From Pseudomonas oryzihabitans (GTDB lineage: Bacteria > Pseudomonadota > Gammaproteobacteria > Pseudomonadales > Pseudomonadaceae): a stretch of DNA of 64,000 nucleotides. The stretch lies in contig NZ_CP102428.1 of the NCBI RefSeq assembly GCF_024652905.1, positions 198,501 to 262,500 on the forward strand, in the 5' to 3' direction. This document shows positions 36,342-45,613 of this stretch, piece after piece. Every line of letters starts with the position of its first letter. Positions within the stretch are counted from its first letter, which is position 1. The notes under the pieces were generated by a model. It saw nothing but the letters and a program-made list of their open reading frames with translations, had not been told where the DNA came from and made no database searches. The translations under genes were made by a program, and so were the position numbers.

Positions 36342-37223
36342 ATGTCCGCTCATCCCTCGATCGGTTTCATCGGCTTTGGCGCCATGGCCCAGCGCATGGG
36401 CGCCAACCTGCGCGAGGCCGGTTATCCGGTCCGCGCCTACGCCGAACACCAGCAGGACGGCGAGCGCCACGGCACGCCCATGGAGCCCCTGGCGACCCTG
36501 TTGCCCCAGGCCGAGGTGGTGATCGTTTCCCTGCCCAACGACGCCATCCTCGAACAGGTGCTGCTCGGTGCCGACGGCGTCCTCGCCCGTCTGGAAAGCG
36601 GTCGCCTGCTGATCAACACCAGCACCAACTCGCCCGCGCTATCGCTGCGCCTGGAAGCGGCCGGTCGCGCCCGTGGCATCGCCGTGGTCGAGGCACCGGT
36701 GTCCGGCAGCACCCCCGAGGCGGAACAGGCGCAACTGGTGGTCCTGGCCGGTGGCGAACCCGAAGCGGTGGAGCGGGCGCGGCCGATCCTCGAAACCCTG
36801 GGCAAGACCGTGCATCACGTCGGTCCGACCGGGCAGGGCGCGGCCATCAAGCTGGCCATCAACGGCCTGATGGGCGCGGGTCTCGCCGCCCTGGCCGAAG
36901 CCCTGGCCTATGCCACCCGCGCCGGTCTCGATGCCGAGGTGTTGTTCGAGGTGTTCGGTGACCTGGCGGTGCTCTCGCCCCACCACCAGCGCAAGCTGGC
37001 AGCCCTGCGCGAGGGCGACTTCGCGCCGCAATTCCCGGCGGCGCTGATGCACAAGGACATGGGCCTCCTGCTGGCCGAACTCAATGCCACCTTCCAGGGC
37101 GCGCCAACCCTGGCCGCCGCCGCGCAGCAACTGGCCCTGGGCGCCGAGCTGCATCCCGACGCGGACTACGTCATCACGGCCGATGTCCTGTTGGAAGAAG
37201 CCGAAGACGCCGCTACCCGGTAA
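36342..37223 (+). CDS. NAD(P)-dependent beta-hydroxyacid dehydrogenase (3-hydroxyisobutyrate dehydrogenase family)
   Basis: 293 residues. Rossmann motif GFIGFGAMAQRMGANL at the start, the substrate-binding segment EAPVSGSTPEAEQ, and the catalytic lysine in AIKLAINGLM (the family's KLxxN). Members oxidise 3-hydroxyisobutyrate, tartronate semialdehyde or related acids, or reduce small aldehydes such as succinic semialdehyde. No pathway genes adjoin, so the substrate is open. Confidence 0.88.
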   Translation: MSAHPSIGFIGFGAMAQRMGANLREAGYPVRAYAEHQQDGERHGTPMEPLATLLPQAEVVIVSLPNDAILEQVLLGADGVLARLESGRLLINTSTNSPALSLRLEAAGRARGIAVVEAPVSGSTPEAEQAQLVVLAGGEPEAVERARPILETLGKTVHHVGPTGQGAAIKLAINGLMGAGLAALAEALAYATRAGLDAEVLFEVFGDLAVLSPHHQRKLAALREGDFAPQFPAALMHKDMGLLLAELNATFQGAPTLAAAAQQLALGAELHPDADYVITADVLLEEAEDAATR

Positions 37224-37265
37224 GGGGGATGGCCGCATGCCCGTGCATGCGGCCAAGGAGGAGCC

Positions 37266-38780
37266 TCACACGTCGGCGATCCCCAAGACCTTGGCGGTCT
37301 CGGCGCGACTCTGCCGGCAGGCTGCCGCGTCGGTCTTCAAGTCGAGGCCGTAGGTCGGCAGGATGCGCCGCAACGCCGGCAGCCAGGCGTCTTCGGTGAG
37401 ACGCTCCGGGAAGCAGGTTTCCAGCACCTCCAGAGCGATGGCTGCGGCTGTCGAAGCACCCGGTGAGGCGCCGAGCAGCGCGGCGATGGAGCGATCCGCG
37501 GCGCTCACCAGTTCAGTGCCGAATTCCAGTTCGCCCTTCTTGCTCAGTAGGCCATGCTGGCCGGTGGGCTTGATGGTCTGCACCCGTTGCCCGGCCACCG
37601 CTTCCTGCCAGTCGCGCTTCTTCGCTAGGGGGAAGAACTGCTGCAGCATGGCGAATTGCTGGCTGGAGCTCTGGAAGATCTGCCCGATCAGGTATTCGGT
37701 CAGGTCCAGGTTGTCCTTGGCCACGTTCAGCAACGGCAGGATGTTGTCATGACGCAGCGAGGTGAAGAGATCGGTCAGGGCGCCGTGTTTGAGGAAGCGC
37801 GAGGAAAAGCCCGCATAGGGTCCGAACAGCAGCGAGCGCTGGCCGCCGACGATGCGGGTGTCCAGGTGTGGGACCGACATGGGCGGCGAACCCGAGGGCG
37901 CCTTGCCATAGACCTTGGCCTGATGCCGTTCGGCCAGCGCCGGGACGTCGCAGCGCAGCCAGATGCCGGAGATGGGAAAACCGCCGAAACCGTGCCCTTC
38001 GGGGATGCCGGACTTCTGCAGTAACGGCAGCGAGCCGCCACCGGCACCGATGAAGATGAACTTGGCGGTGACCTCCGTGCGGCCGCCGTGGTCGACATCC
38101 TCCACCGTCACCCGCCAGCGACCGCCATCGGTACGCGCCAAGTCCACCACCCGTTGGTGATAGTGCACGGCGAAGCCCGATTGCTGGCTGAGCTGACGCA
38201 CCAGCAGGTGGGTGAGGGCCCCGTAGTCGACGTCGGTGCCGGTCACCATGCGCGTCGCGGCCACCGGTTCGTCGGCGCTGCGCCCCTCCATGATTAGCGG
38301 CGCCCACTGGGCGATCTGCGTGCGGTCCTCGCTGTATTCCATGCCGTGATAGCAGTGATGGGCGCTCATCGTCCGATAGCGTTCGCGGAGGAAGGCGACG
38401 TTGTCCGCACCCCAGACGAAGCTCATATGGGGGCAGGCGTGGATGAAAGCCTGCGGGTCCGGGATCGCACCCTTGCGGACCAGGTAGGCCCAGAGCTGGC
38501 GCGAGAGATCGAACTGGGTATTCACCTTGAGCGCCTTGGCGATGTCGACGCTGCCGTCATTGCGCTGCGGCGTGTAGTTCAGCTCGCAGTTGGCGGCATG
38601 GCCGGTACCGGCGTTGTTCCAGCCCTGGGAACTCTCCTGGGCGCAATCGTGCAGGCTCTCGAACAGCGTCACGCTGAGGCTGGGGTCGAGTTCCTTGAGC
38701 AGGGTACCCAGGGTAGCGCTCATGATGCCGGCGCCGATCAACACGACGTCGGGCGAATCCGTGGAAGACAATGACGACAT
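37266..38780 (-). CDS. mqo: Malate:quinone oxidoreductase
   Basis: 504 residues. A peripheral membrane flavoenzyme that oxidises malate to oxaloacetate and reduces the quinone pool. The N-terminal FAD motif is VVLIGAGIMSATLGTLLKELDP; family segments include WNNAGTGHAANCELNYTP and FGPYAGFSSRFLK. Start ATG 38780 has GAGGAA upstream; the frame continues to 39029 over the cupin gene without reason. It follows the cupin gene by 17 bases. Confidence 0.96.
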   Translation of the reverse strand: MSSLSSTDSPDVVLIGAGIMSATLGTLLKELDPSLSVTLFESLHDCAQESSQGWNNAGTGHAANCELNYTPQRNDGSVDIAKALKVNTQFDLSRQLWAYLVRKGAIPDPQAFIHACPHMSFVWGADNVAFLRERYRTMSAHHCYHGMEYSEDRTQIAQWAPLIMEGRSADEPVAATRMVTGTDVDYGALTHLLVRQLSQQSGFAVHYHQRVVDLARTDGGRWRVTVEDVDHGGRTEVTAKFIFIGAGGGSLPLLQKSGIPEGHGFGGFPISGIWLRCDVPALAERHQAKVYGKAPSGSPPMSVPHLDTRIVGGQRSLLFGPYAGFSSRFLKHGALTDLFTSLRHDNILPLLNVAKDNLDLTEYLIGQIFQSSSQQFAMLQQFFPLAKKRDWQEAVAGQRVQTIKPTGQHGLLSKKGELEFGTELVSAADRSIAALLGASPGASTAAAIALEVLETCFPERLTEDAWLPALRRILPTYGLDLKTDAAACRQSRAETAKVLGIADV

Positions 38781-38797
38781 GACAGTTTCCTCAGGCA

Positions 38798-39193
38798 TTA
38801 CGCCGGCTGGTTGGGAACGAAGCGCAGGTTCGCGTTGGGCTCGTAGATGACGTAGGCACGCCGCCAGGGCTCGTCGCCGAGCAGCTTCCAGCGGTGCCCG
38901 GAGCCAGTGTCGTCCTGGGCCAGCAGGACGTCGCCGGGCCGCAGCACGAAGGTCTTGCCCGACTTGACCTCGAACTCCAGGGTGCCGCTCAGGGTGATGA
39001 CGAACTGGGGCTGCGGGTCTTGGTGCCATTCGAAGGCACCTCCCGCCGTGGTTTCCTGGAAGGACAGCTCGTTTACCGCGATGGGCAGGCCTGAGGCCTT
39101 GCCATGCAGGCCTTCGCCCAGTTCCAACTGCCCTTCCTCGAACAACGAATTACCGTCGTTGCCGGTCCAGAGCCGTACACATCGAATGGCCAT
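38798..39193 (-). CDS. Cupin-domain protein
   Basis: 131 residues, a single small beta-barrel with the cupin motifs FEWHQDPQPQFVITLSGTLEFEV and LRPGDVLLAQDDTGSGHRW. Metal-binding histidines may be His in EWHQ and GHRW. Such proteins are often isomerases, dioxygenases or ligand-binding regulators. The ATG has CAGGAGA upstream. Its place 17 bases before mqo suggests a joint transcript and a link to malate or quinone metabolism, but no reaction is assigned. Confidence 0.8.
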   Translation of the reverse strand: MAIRCVRLWTGNDGNSLFEEGQLELGEGLHGKASGLPIAVNELSFQETTAGGAFEWHQDPQPQFVITLSGTLEFEVKSGKTFVLRPGDVLLAQDDTGSGHRWKLLGDEPWRRAYVIYEPNANLRFVPNQPA

Positions 39194-39290
39194 TTCTGTC
39201 TCCTGAAACATCGGTAGGTTGCTTGCGGCGCGGGTTTCACCAAGGCAACGGGGCACCCGCCGGGCCCCGGTTCACGTGAGGGCCGGCCTC

Positions 39291-40199
39291 TTACAGGCTG
39301 GCCGCCAGTACGATGCCCAGGGCTATTCCGGGAATGGCGAGCAGGGTGCTGAACAACACGCTGCGCGCTGCTTCCTCGGCATAGACGCCCTGGGCCATGG
39401 CCAGGCTGGGCGCCGCGGTGGCCGATGGCAGCAGGCCGAGCAGGAACACCTGCTGGAGCAGCTCGCCGTGCAGGCCCAGCGCCAGACCCATACCCAGCAG
39501 CACTAGCGGCTGCAGCAGATTCTTCAGCAGCAGGTTGCCGAGGATGTCCCGGTCGAAGCTTGGGCGGATGCTGGCCAGGATCAGGCCCAGGGTGAACAGG
39601 GCGACGCCGCCTGCCGCCCGGCCGATTTCGTCCGTCGCCGCCACCAGCAATGCCGGGGGCCGCAGGCCGAGCAGGGCGCAGGCCAGTCCCAGCAAGGGCA
39701 GCAGCACCAGCGGTTGGCGCACGGCCTTGGCGAGCGCCTGGGCGGCCCCGCCACTGCTCAAGAGCACCAGCGACAAGGGAATGATCACCAGGGTGACGAT
39801 CAGGTTGCCGACGATCACCGCCAACAGGGCGGACGGGCCGACCGCCGCGAGCAGGACCGGCGGCCCGCAGTAGGCCATGTTGGGAAAGGCCACGGTGATG
39901 CCACGCAGGGTCGCCTCGCGCCAGTTGTGTCCGCCGCGCACGCGACCCAGCGCCAGGCCCAGTAGCCAGATACCGATCAGGCCGGTTGCCAGGGTCGCCA
40001 CATAGGGCAGGTTGAGGATCTGTTCGGGCCGGGTCTTGGCGGCAGCGAGAAAGAGGCTAATGGGCAGGGCGAAGGTGACTACGAAGGCGGCGAGGATCTT
40101 GCTCGCCTCCGCGGGCATGACCCGCCAGCGACCGGCACACCAGCCGAGGGCGGTGACGAAGACGATGGGCGCAAGGGCCTGGGCGATGATCTCGATCAT
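39291..40199 (-). CDS. AEC-family transporter (auxin efflux carrier type)
   Basis: 302 residues, ten membrane helices in two groups of five, with the family's conserved polar break in AFPNMAYCGPPVL. Bacterial members export or import organic acids such as malonate or malate (MdcF group). Being next to mqo, a dicarboxylate is a reasonable substrate guess. Confidence 0.88.
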   Translation of the reverse strand: MIEIIAQALAPIVFVTALGWCAGRWRVMPAEASKILAAFVVTFALPISLFLAAAKTRPEQILNLPYVATLATGLIGIWLLGLALGRVRGGHNWREATLRGITVAFPNMAYCGPPVLLAAVGPSALLAVIVGNLIVTLVIIPLSLVLLSSGGAAQALAKAVRQPLVLLPLLGLACALLGLRPPALLVAATDEIGRAAGGVALFTLGLILASIRPSFDRDILGNLLLKNLLQPLVLLGMGLALGLHGELLQQVFLLGLLPSATAAPSLAMAQGVYAEEAARSVLFSTLLAIPGIALGIVLAASL

Positions 40200-40636
40200 G
40201 GCCGCGCCCTCCCAGGGATGACGAGGGCGCCAGGGGCAGCGGCTGAAGGTGGTTGGCAGGTGAGTCGCGCGGGGATGTCGGCGGTACGACGGTTCATCCG
40301 AAACTCCTGAGCTGGGATCGACAATGTGTCGCTCCAGGCGTGTCCTACGGCAGAGGTGGTGGCCTCGCCTAAAGCGCTCTGGAAGGCGGCTTTGCTCTCT
40401 TATTGATGGTGTTTAGAAACTTTTGTTTACAAATAATGTGCGGCAAATTGTCGCATCTAGACCTTGGTCGGATTCCCGTGCTTGCCTTCTTGTGGGTCTT
40501 CATCTCGCTCTTCGCGCGGCTGCGCTTCCGCGCGCAGCGTCGGTCGCTCCTGGATGCGGGAGCGTTGCCCTTCCTCTAAGCTACCGGCTGGATTCCCGGG
40601 GCGGCCCGGGCACTGGCGGTCCTTGCGGGGAGAAGG
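40200..40636. other. Divergent regulatory region between AEC and AraC genes
   Basis: About 435 bases with no convincing gene. An AT-rich patch at 40400-40440 lies before TGCGGCAAATTGTCGCA (40439-40455), a palindrome with one mismatch that could be an operator for either side. Confidence 0.45.
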
Positions 40637-41464
40637 ATGATGACCACCACCCCGAGTTTCTGGCGCGATCCCGCGCTGCCCTTTCTCGAAGCCCGATCCA
40701 TCCAGGACGGTCGCGCGCTCTGCTATGCGCCCCATTCCCACGAGAGCTTTTCCATCGGCACCGTGCTGGGCGGTCGTAGCCGCTATCGCAATGGCCCGAC
40801 CCGCGAACTGGTGGGGGCGGGCACCCTGGTGCTGATGAATCCCGGCGACGTCCATGCCTGCAATCCCCAGGGCGAGGACGCCTGGCGCTATCGCATGCTG
40901 CACGTGGACGCCACCTGGCTGGCCGGGCTGCAGCGTCCGGGCGCCGACGACTTCCAGCCGCTGGCCGTGCAGCTGTCCGGGGATGTCACCCTCTACGCTG
41001 GCCTGGAGGCCCTGCATGCCTGCCTGGTCGCCCCCGACAGCACCACACTGCAGCGCCAGAGCCGGGCGCTGCTGTACTTCGAAGCCGTGCTGGCGCGCCT
41101 GGGTCGCACGCCCGTTGCGATGTCGCTAAGGCGCGAGGATCGCCGCCTGCGTCGCGCCGCCGAGTTTCTCGATGCCCACTGCGGCGAGGGCGTCAGTCTC
41201 GACCAGCTCAGCCAGGTGGCGGATCTCTCGCCCACTCAGCTGATTCGCAGCTTTCGCCGGCGCTATGGCCTGACGCCCCACGCCTATCTGATCGACCGCC
41301 GCATCCGGCTGGCGCGGCAACGACTGCGCCAGGGCGAGGAGTTGGCGGAGGTCGCCCTGGCCACCGGCTTCGCCGACCAGGCGCATCTGCAGCGCACCTT
41401 CAAGCGCCTGGTGGCAGCTACCCCTGGCCAGTACCGCGCCGCTTCAACCCTCCCACAGCAGTGA
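40637..41464 (+). CDS. AraC-family transcriptional regulator
   Basis: 275 residues. N-terminal cupin-like sensor domain (PHSHESFSIGTVLGG, LMNPGDVHACNP) and a C-terminal AraC domain with both helix-turn-helix units (SLDQLSQVADLSPTQLIRSFRRRYGLTPHAYL and ELAEVALATGFADQAHLQRTFKR, about 180-265). The layout fits regulators of amino-acid exporters. The last 21 bases overlap the end of the convergent LysE-type gene, a usual partner, so it may sense an amino acid and control that exporter. Confidence 0.92.
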   Translation: MMTTTPSFWRDPALPFLEARSIQDGRALCYAPHSHESFSIGTVLGGRSRYRNGPTRELVGAGTLVLMNPGDVHACNPQGEDAWRYRMLHVDATWLAGLQRPGADDFQPLAVQLSGDVTLYAGLEALHACLVAPDSTTLQRQSRALLYFEAVLARLGRTPVAMSLRREDRRLRRAAEFLDAHCGEGVSLDQLSQVADLSPTQLIRSFRRRYGLTPHAYLIDRRIRLARQRLRQGEELAEVALATGFADQAHLQRTFKRLVAATPGQYRAASTLPQQ

Positions 41465-42037
41465 GGCGGCGCACAGCACCAGCAGCACCGCCAGGCCGCG
41501 ATTGAGCAGGCGCAGGCGGGGCGCCGCCAGGGCGCGACCGCGCAGCCATTCGCCGGCCACCGCCCAGCAGGCGAGCGAGGCGAAGCAGATCACCAGATAG
41601 AGGACGGCGAATAGCGCCAGGCGCCCGCGATCCTCGCCGACGAACAGGGCCACCCCGGCCGCGGCGGCGAGCCAGGCCTTGGGATTGAGCCACTGCAACA
41701 AGGCACCATCACGAAAGCCCGGACAGTGCCGCAGCTGGCCGGTGCCCAGGTCCCCGGAGGCCCTCGCCAGTTTCCACGCCAGGTACAGCAGAAAGAGCGC
41801 GCCGGCCGCGCGCAAGACCCAGAGCAGCATCGGCCAGGCCGCCAGCACCCCATGCAGGCCAAGGCCGACCGCCACCAGCAACACCACGAAGCCAAGGGTG
41901 GCGCCCGCGACATGCCACAGGGCCGGGCGCCAGCCATGGGTCAGGCCGGTGTTGAAGCCCACCAGGTTGACCGGGCCGGGCGAAAGGGAAGCCACCAGGG
42001 CAAAGGTGGCCATGGACAGGATCAGGGTCAGGGTCAT
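41444..42037 (-). CDS. LysE/RhtB-family amino-acid exporter
   Basis: 197 residues, six membrane helices, with the family signature SLSPGPVNLVGFNTGLTHGWRPALWHVAGATLG near the start and LQWLNPKAWL. An inner-membrane exporter of amino acids or derivatives. Start at ATG 42037; upstream frame to 42193 is unsupported. It ends inside the convergent AraC-type gene. Confidence 0.9.
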   Translation of the reverse strand: MTLTLILSMATFALVASLSPGPVNLVGFNTGLTHGWRPALWHVAGATLGFVVLLVAVGLGLHGVLAAWPMLLWVLRAAGALFLLYLAWKLARASGDLGTGQLRHCPGFRDGALLQWLNPKAWLAAAAGVALFVGEDRGRLALFAVLYLVICFASLACWAVAGEWLRGRALAAPRLRLLNRGLAVLLVLCAASLLWEG

Positions 42038-42178
42038 CGCTAGGTCTCGTCGATTGCGCAGACCTGACCCTAGCGAGCGTGACCGTCCTCCGTATTGAAG
42101 AAAATGACTCTTCGAGCCCGACGAAAGGCAGGAATTCGCGGCGTTGCATTGACGTCCATTACAGCGAGCCGAGCGCTC

Positions 42179-42227
42179 CCCCGGTGGTTTCAACGTCGCT
42201 GTCGGCCACCGGGGCTTTCTTCTTTCA
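42179..42227 (+). terminator. Plus-strand terminator without an obvious gene
   Basis: A 9-bp stem, CCCCGGTGG (42179-42187) and CCACCGGGG (42206-42214), is followed by CTTTCTTCTTTC. No plus-strand gene lies between it and the AraC stop at 41464. It may end a small RNA starting near 42060, or a long araC transcript running antisense to lysE. Confidence 0.5.
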
Positions 42228-42238
42228 CGTCCTGACGG

Positions 42239-44461
42239 CTAGGGCGCGATGGGCAGGGTGAAGGTGAAGGTACTGCCCTCGCCCAGGGTACTGGTGACGC
42301 TCAGCTCGCCACCATGGGCCTCGACGATGCCCTTGGCGATATACAGCCCCAGCCCATGGCCGGTGGGGTTGTCTTCCTGCACATGCCAGAAGCGCTCGAA
42401 GACCCGCGCCTGCTGCGCCTGGCTCATGCCACGACCGTTGTCGCTCACACTGATCTGGGCCATGGGACCGACCCGCTGCATGCTCAGCTGGACCAGACCA
42501 CCCGGCGCGGTGAACTTGATGGCATTGCCCAGCAGATTCATCAGCACCTGGAAGATGCGCTCGGCTTCGACCATCACCTGAATATCCTGATCGGCCGCGT
42601 ATTCCAGGCTGATGTTCTTGATCTCCGCCAGCGGTCGCGACAGCAGGATGGGTTGCGCACAGACGTCGGCCAGACGCGCCTGCTTCAGATCCAGCGCCAG
42701 GCGATCGGATTCGATCTTCGACAGGTCTAGCAGGTCGCTGATCAAGGCATTCATGCGGTTGGCCGCGGTCTCTATCACCTCCAGCGAACTGGGCAGGCGG
42801 TCATCGCCCAGCGCCAGCTTTTCCAGCTGGCGCTGCAGCATCCCGACCTTCATCAGGATGATGGTGATGGGGCTGCGCAGGTCGTGGGAGACCGCCGCGA
42901 CGATCTCGTCGCGCAGGCGTACCGCCTGGCGCTCACGCTCGACCTGACGCGCCAGGTCCAGCTCGATGGCCGAACGGCGCAGGTCCTTGGCGGCGAACAG
43001 GTCGGATGGGCGCCAGCGCTGGGAGCGCAGCTGTACCAGTTCTTTCCAGGCGTCGAAGGAGCGCCGTGGATGGGGATAGTTGAGGCCAGGACCCGAGGCG
43101 GGCGCGGTGGGCTCCAGCTTGGCCGGATTACCGCTCCAGACCACGGTGGTCACGATCTCCGGGCGGAACCAGAGCACCAGGTTACGTACCGGTTTGGGGA
43201 GCGCCAGCGCCAGGACGCCGCTGGCCCGGTCGCTGTAGCGACGGGCATCGGGCAGTTCGTCGGCCAGGCAGCGCGTCGCATAGATGCCCGAGGCGTCCAT
43301 CTCGGCGGTGACCCAGGCGGCGAGGATACGGGCGTCTTCCGCACTGGGGCATTCGCCCAGGCTGCAGAGTTCGTCCTCCACCAGCACCGCGACACCGGTG
43401 GCATCCACCAGCTCCAGCAGATCCGTGGCCCGCTCGCACAGGCCGCTGAGCACCTCGCCGCGGCTGTCGCACATCCCCTGGATCAGCGCGGCCAATTGCG
43501 CCTCGCGGGCATCGATCTCGCGCTGGACCTGGCGATTCTCCAGCGCGCGGATCATCAGGGACACCAGCACCCCGACCGAGCGGCAGGCCATCCGGGTGCG
43601 ATAGGGCAGATACAGCGGCTCGCGATGGCCACAGCTGATCAGCCCCCAGAGCTTGTCGTCGCTGATCAGCGAAACGCTCATGGAGGCACGCAGACCCTGG
43701 TTGCGCACGTACTGGCAATGGATGGGCGACACGCTGCGCAGCACGGCGTGGGTCAGGTCGATCGGATCCCGCTCGCTGCCGTGTAGAAAGGCCGGCACCA
43801 GGGGCACTGCCTGGTACTGGGCGTCGGGAATGTTGCGGATCCAGTTCTCGTGATAGAGCGCCCGCGCCTGGGCAGGAATGTCGGCTGCTGGGAAGTGCAT
43901 GCCCAGATAGCTGTCGATATCCTCGACGCGGTCCTCGGCCACCACCTGACCATCGCCACCGTCGTCGAAACGATAGACCACCACCCGATCGAAGCCGGTC
44001 AGCGCCCGCACTTCCCGTACCGCGCCTTCGCACAGCTCGGGCAGGGTACGCGCCTGTTGCAGACGCGCCAGAGCGCGGGCCAGGCCCGCCGGCTCGACAC
44101 CGCCGTGGTCATCCGGCTCGAATTCCAGGAACACCAGCCCATGGTTGCGATGCAGGATCACGTCCATGTCGCGAATCGGGCGCGTCCAGCTCAACGGATT
44201 GGCTTCTTCCAGATGTTCCAGCGTCAGCGCCTGTCGCACCTGTTCCAACAGGTCGACGGGCAGGACCTGCTGCAGCGGCCGACCCAGCAACTCCACCTGC
44301 GGCTTGCCCAGCAACTCGGGCAGGTTGTGACTGACATGCTTGACCAGCCCCTCCACCTCCTCGAAAGCGATGAGATAGCCATGTGCCTGGATAGCGCCTG
44401 GAATGCGGATCGGCTCGCTTTCGCAGCTTTGCAGCGACTGACCGGAAGGTGCAGCAATCAT
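42239..44461 (-). CDS. bphP: Bacteriophytochrome histidine kinase
   Basis: 740 residues. A red/far-red light sensor. The biliverdin-attaching cysteine is Cys13 (SCESEPIRIPGAIQAHG), then PAS, GAF with DIDSYLGMHFPAADIP (the PASDIP motif, here PAADIP) and PHY domains. A histidine kinase follows, with AVSHDLRSPIT (near residue 525), NLLGNAIKF, DNGRGM and GLGLYIAKG. The heme oxygenase gene bphO that makes biliverdin, usually beside it, is not in this window. No response regulator adjoins. Confidence 0.95.
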   Translation of the reverse strand: MIAAPSGQSLQSCESEPIRIPGAIQAHGYLIAFEEVEGLVKHVSHNLPELLGKPQVELLGRPLQQVLPVDLLEQVRQALTLEHLEEANPLSWTRPIRDMDVILHRNHGLVFLEFEPDDHGGVEPAGLARALARLQQARTLPELCEGAVREVRALTGFDRVVVYRFDDGGDGQVVAEDRVEDIDSYLGMHFPAADIPAQARALYHENWIRNIPDAQYQAVPLVPAFLHGSERDPIDLTHAVLRSVSPIHCQYVRNQGLRASMSVSLISDDKLWGLISCGHREPLYLPYRTRMACRSVGVLVSLMIRALENRQVQREIDAREAQLAALIQGMCDSRGEVLSGLCERATDLLELVDATGVAVLVEDELCSLGECPSAEDARILAAWVTAEMDASGIYATRCLADELPDARRYSDRASGVLALALPKPVRNLVLWFRPEIVTTVVWSGNPAKLEPTAPASGPGLNYPHPRRSFDAWKELVQLRSQRWRPSDLFAAKDLRRSAIELDLARQVERERQAVRLRDEIVAAVSHDLRSPITIILMKVGMLQRQLEKLALGDDRLPSSLEVIETAANRMNALISDLLDLSKIESDRLALDLKQARLADVCAQPILLSRPLAEIKNISLEYAADQDIQVMVEAERIFQVLMNLLGNAIKFTAPGGLVQLSMQRVGPMAQISVSDNGRGMSQAQQARVFERFWHVQEDNPTGHGLGLYIAKGIVEAHGGELSVTSTLGEGSTFTFTLPIAP

Positions 44462-44714
44462 GCGACTGTCTCAAATGAACTCTTGAATAGGACCGCTCCA
44501 GGGCGATCCTGTTAAAGCTTTAGCACCGAATGGCTGTGAATGTGATGCCGGTCACGCAGTTTCAGCATCCGTTGCACTAGTTTCGCATTCGCAGTAGCCG
44601 ATAACGATTATTGCGCTTCTCTTTCGGACGAAGGGTTCTTGGACTGACCTGAGATGTCCTGGCTGGCCTCCCTGCCTGACGGCGGTATCATGGACTTTTG
44701 CCCAGAGTCTCGAC

Positions 44715-45218
44715 ATGGCCCGCTTCCGTCCCTTGCCCATCATCGACCGCAGCCGGGATGACCTATTCATGCGTGAGGCCCTGGCCCTGGCGGAGCAGGG
44801 CGCGGGGCAGGGCGAGGTGCCGGTCGGCGCGGTGGTGGTGCTGGACGGAGAAGTCATAGGCCGGGGGTTCAATCGGCCCATCGGGGCCCATGATCCCAGC
44901 GCCCACGCCGAGATGCAGGCCATCCGTGATGCCGCCGCGCGCCTGGCCAACTACCGGCTGCCGGGGGCGACCCTCTATGTGACGCTCGAACCCTGCAGCA
45001 TGTGTGCCGGCCTGATCGTCCACAGTCGCATCCAGCGGCTGGTCTATGGCGCCAGCGAGCCCAGGGCCGGCATGGCGCAAAGCCGCGGTCGCTTCTTCGA
45101 GCAGGACTTTCTCAACCATCGGGTGCTGGTGGAAGGCGGGGTGCTGGCCGAGGCCTGCAGCCAGGTGCTGACCGAGTTCTTTCGCGCGCGACGCCATCCG
45201 GTGGCTGGCAAGGGTTAG
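44715..45218 (+). CDS. tadA: tRNA-specific adenosine deaminase
   Basis: 167 residues. Converts A34 to inosine in tRNA-Arg(ACG). Zinc site HAE (SAHAEMQAI) and PCSMC (LEPCSMCAGLI); general acid glutamate in HAE. The family's ASEPRAGMAQSRG segment is present. Convergent with csdE, overlapping its end by four bases. Confidence 0.96.
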   Translation: MARFRPLPIIDRSRDDLFMREALALAEQGAGQGEVPVGAVVVLDGEVIGRGFNRPIGAHDPSAHAEMQAIRDAAARLANYRLPGATLYVTLEPCSMCAGLIVHSRIQRLVYGASEPRAGMAQSRGRFFEQDFLNHRVLVEGGVLAEACSQVLTEFFRARRHPVAGKG

Positions 45219-45613
45219 GCCGCCAGTTCGCGCATCCGCGTGAGTACCGCATTCAGGCCATTGCTGCGCGATTGCGACAGCTGCCGTTCCAGGCCCAGCT
45301 CGGTCAGCCAGCCATGGATATCGAGACGGCCCAACTCGTCGCGGGTCAGGCCATTGGCCCGCACCAGCACCACCGCGAGCAGCCCTTTGAGTACCCGGGA
45401 TTCGCTGCTGGCGCGAAAGAAGTGGCGATCGCCCTGGGCTTCATGGGTCAGGCGTACCCGGCTCTCGCAGCCCTGTACCAGATCCTCGTCGCGTTCTTCG
45501 CGTACCGCCGGCAGGCGCTCGGCCCACTGCAGCAGCAGGCGCGAGCGCGCCTCCCAGCCCTTGGCGATGACGAAGGCGCGGCGGGCTTCCGCTGCATCGG
45601 GAAGCAGATTCAT
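45215..45613 (-). CDS. csdE: Sulfur acceptor protein CsdE (SufE family)
   Basis: 132 residues with the sulfur-accepting cysteine in LVQGCESRV. It takes persulfide sulfur from the cysteine desulfurase CsdA. Its ATG overlaps the csdA stop by four bases, so the two are made together. The genes lie together here without suf or isc genes. Confidence 0.92.
   Translation of the reverse strand: MNLLPDAAEARRAFVIAKGWEARSRLLLQWAERLPAVREERDEDLVQGCESRVRLTHEAQGDRHFFRASSESRVLKGLLAVVLVRANGLTRDELGRLDIHGWLTELGLERQLSQSRSNGLNAVLTRMRELAA

Noticed and set aside
42079-42261. A 60-codon frame over the orphan terminator
   Set aside because: It reads through the hairpin and has no family features; a small RNA is the better reading.
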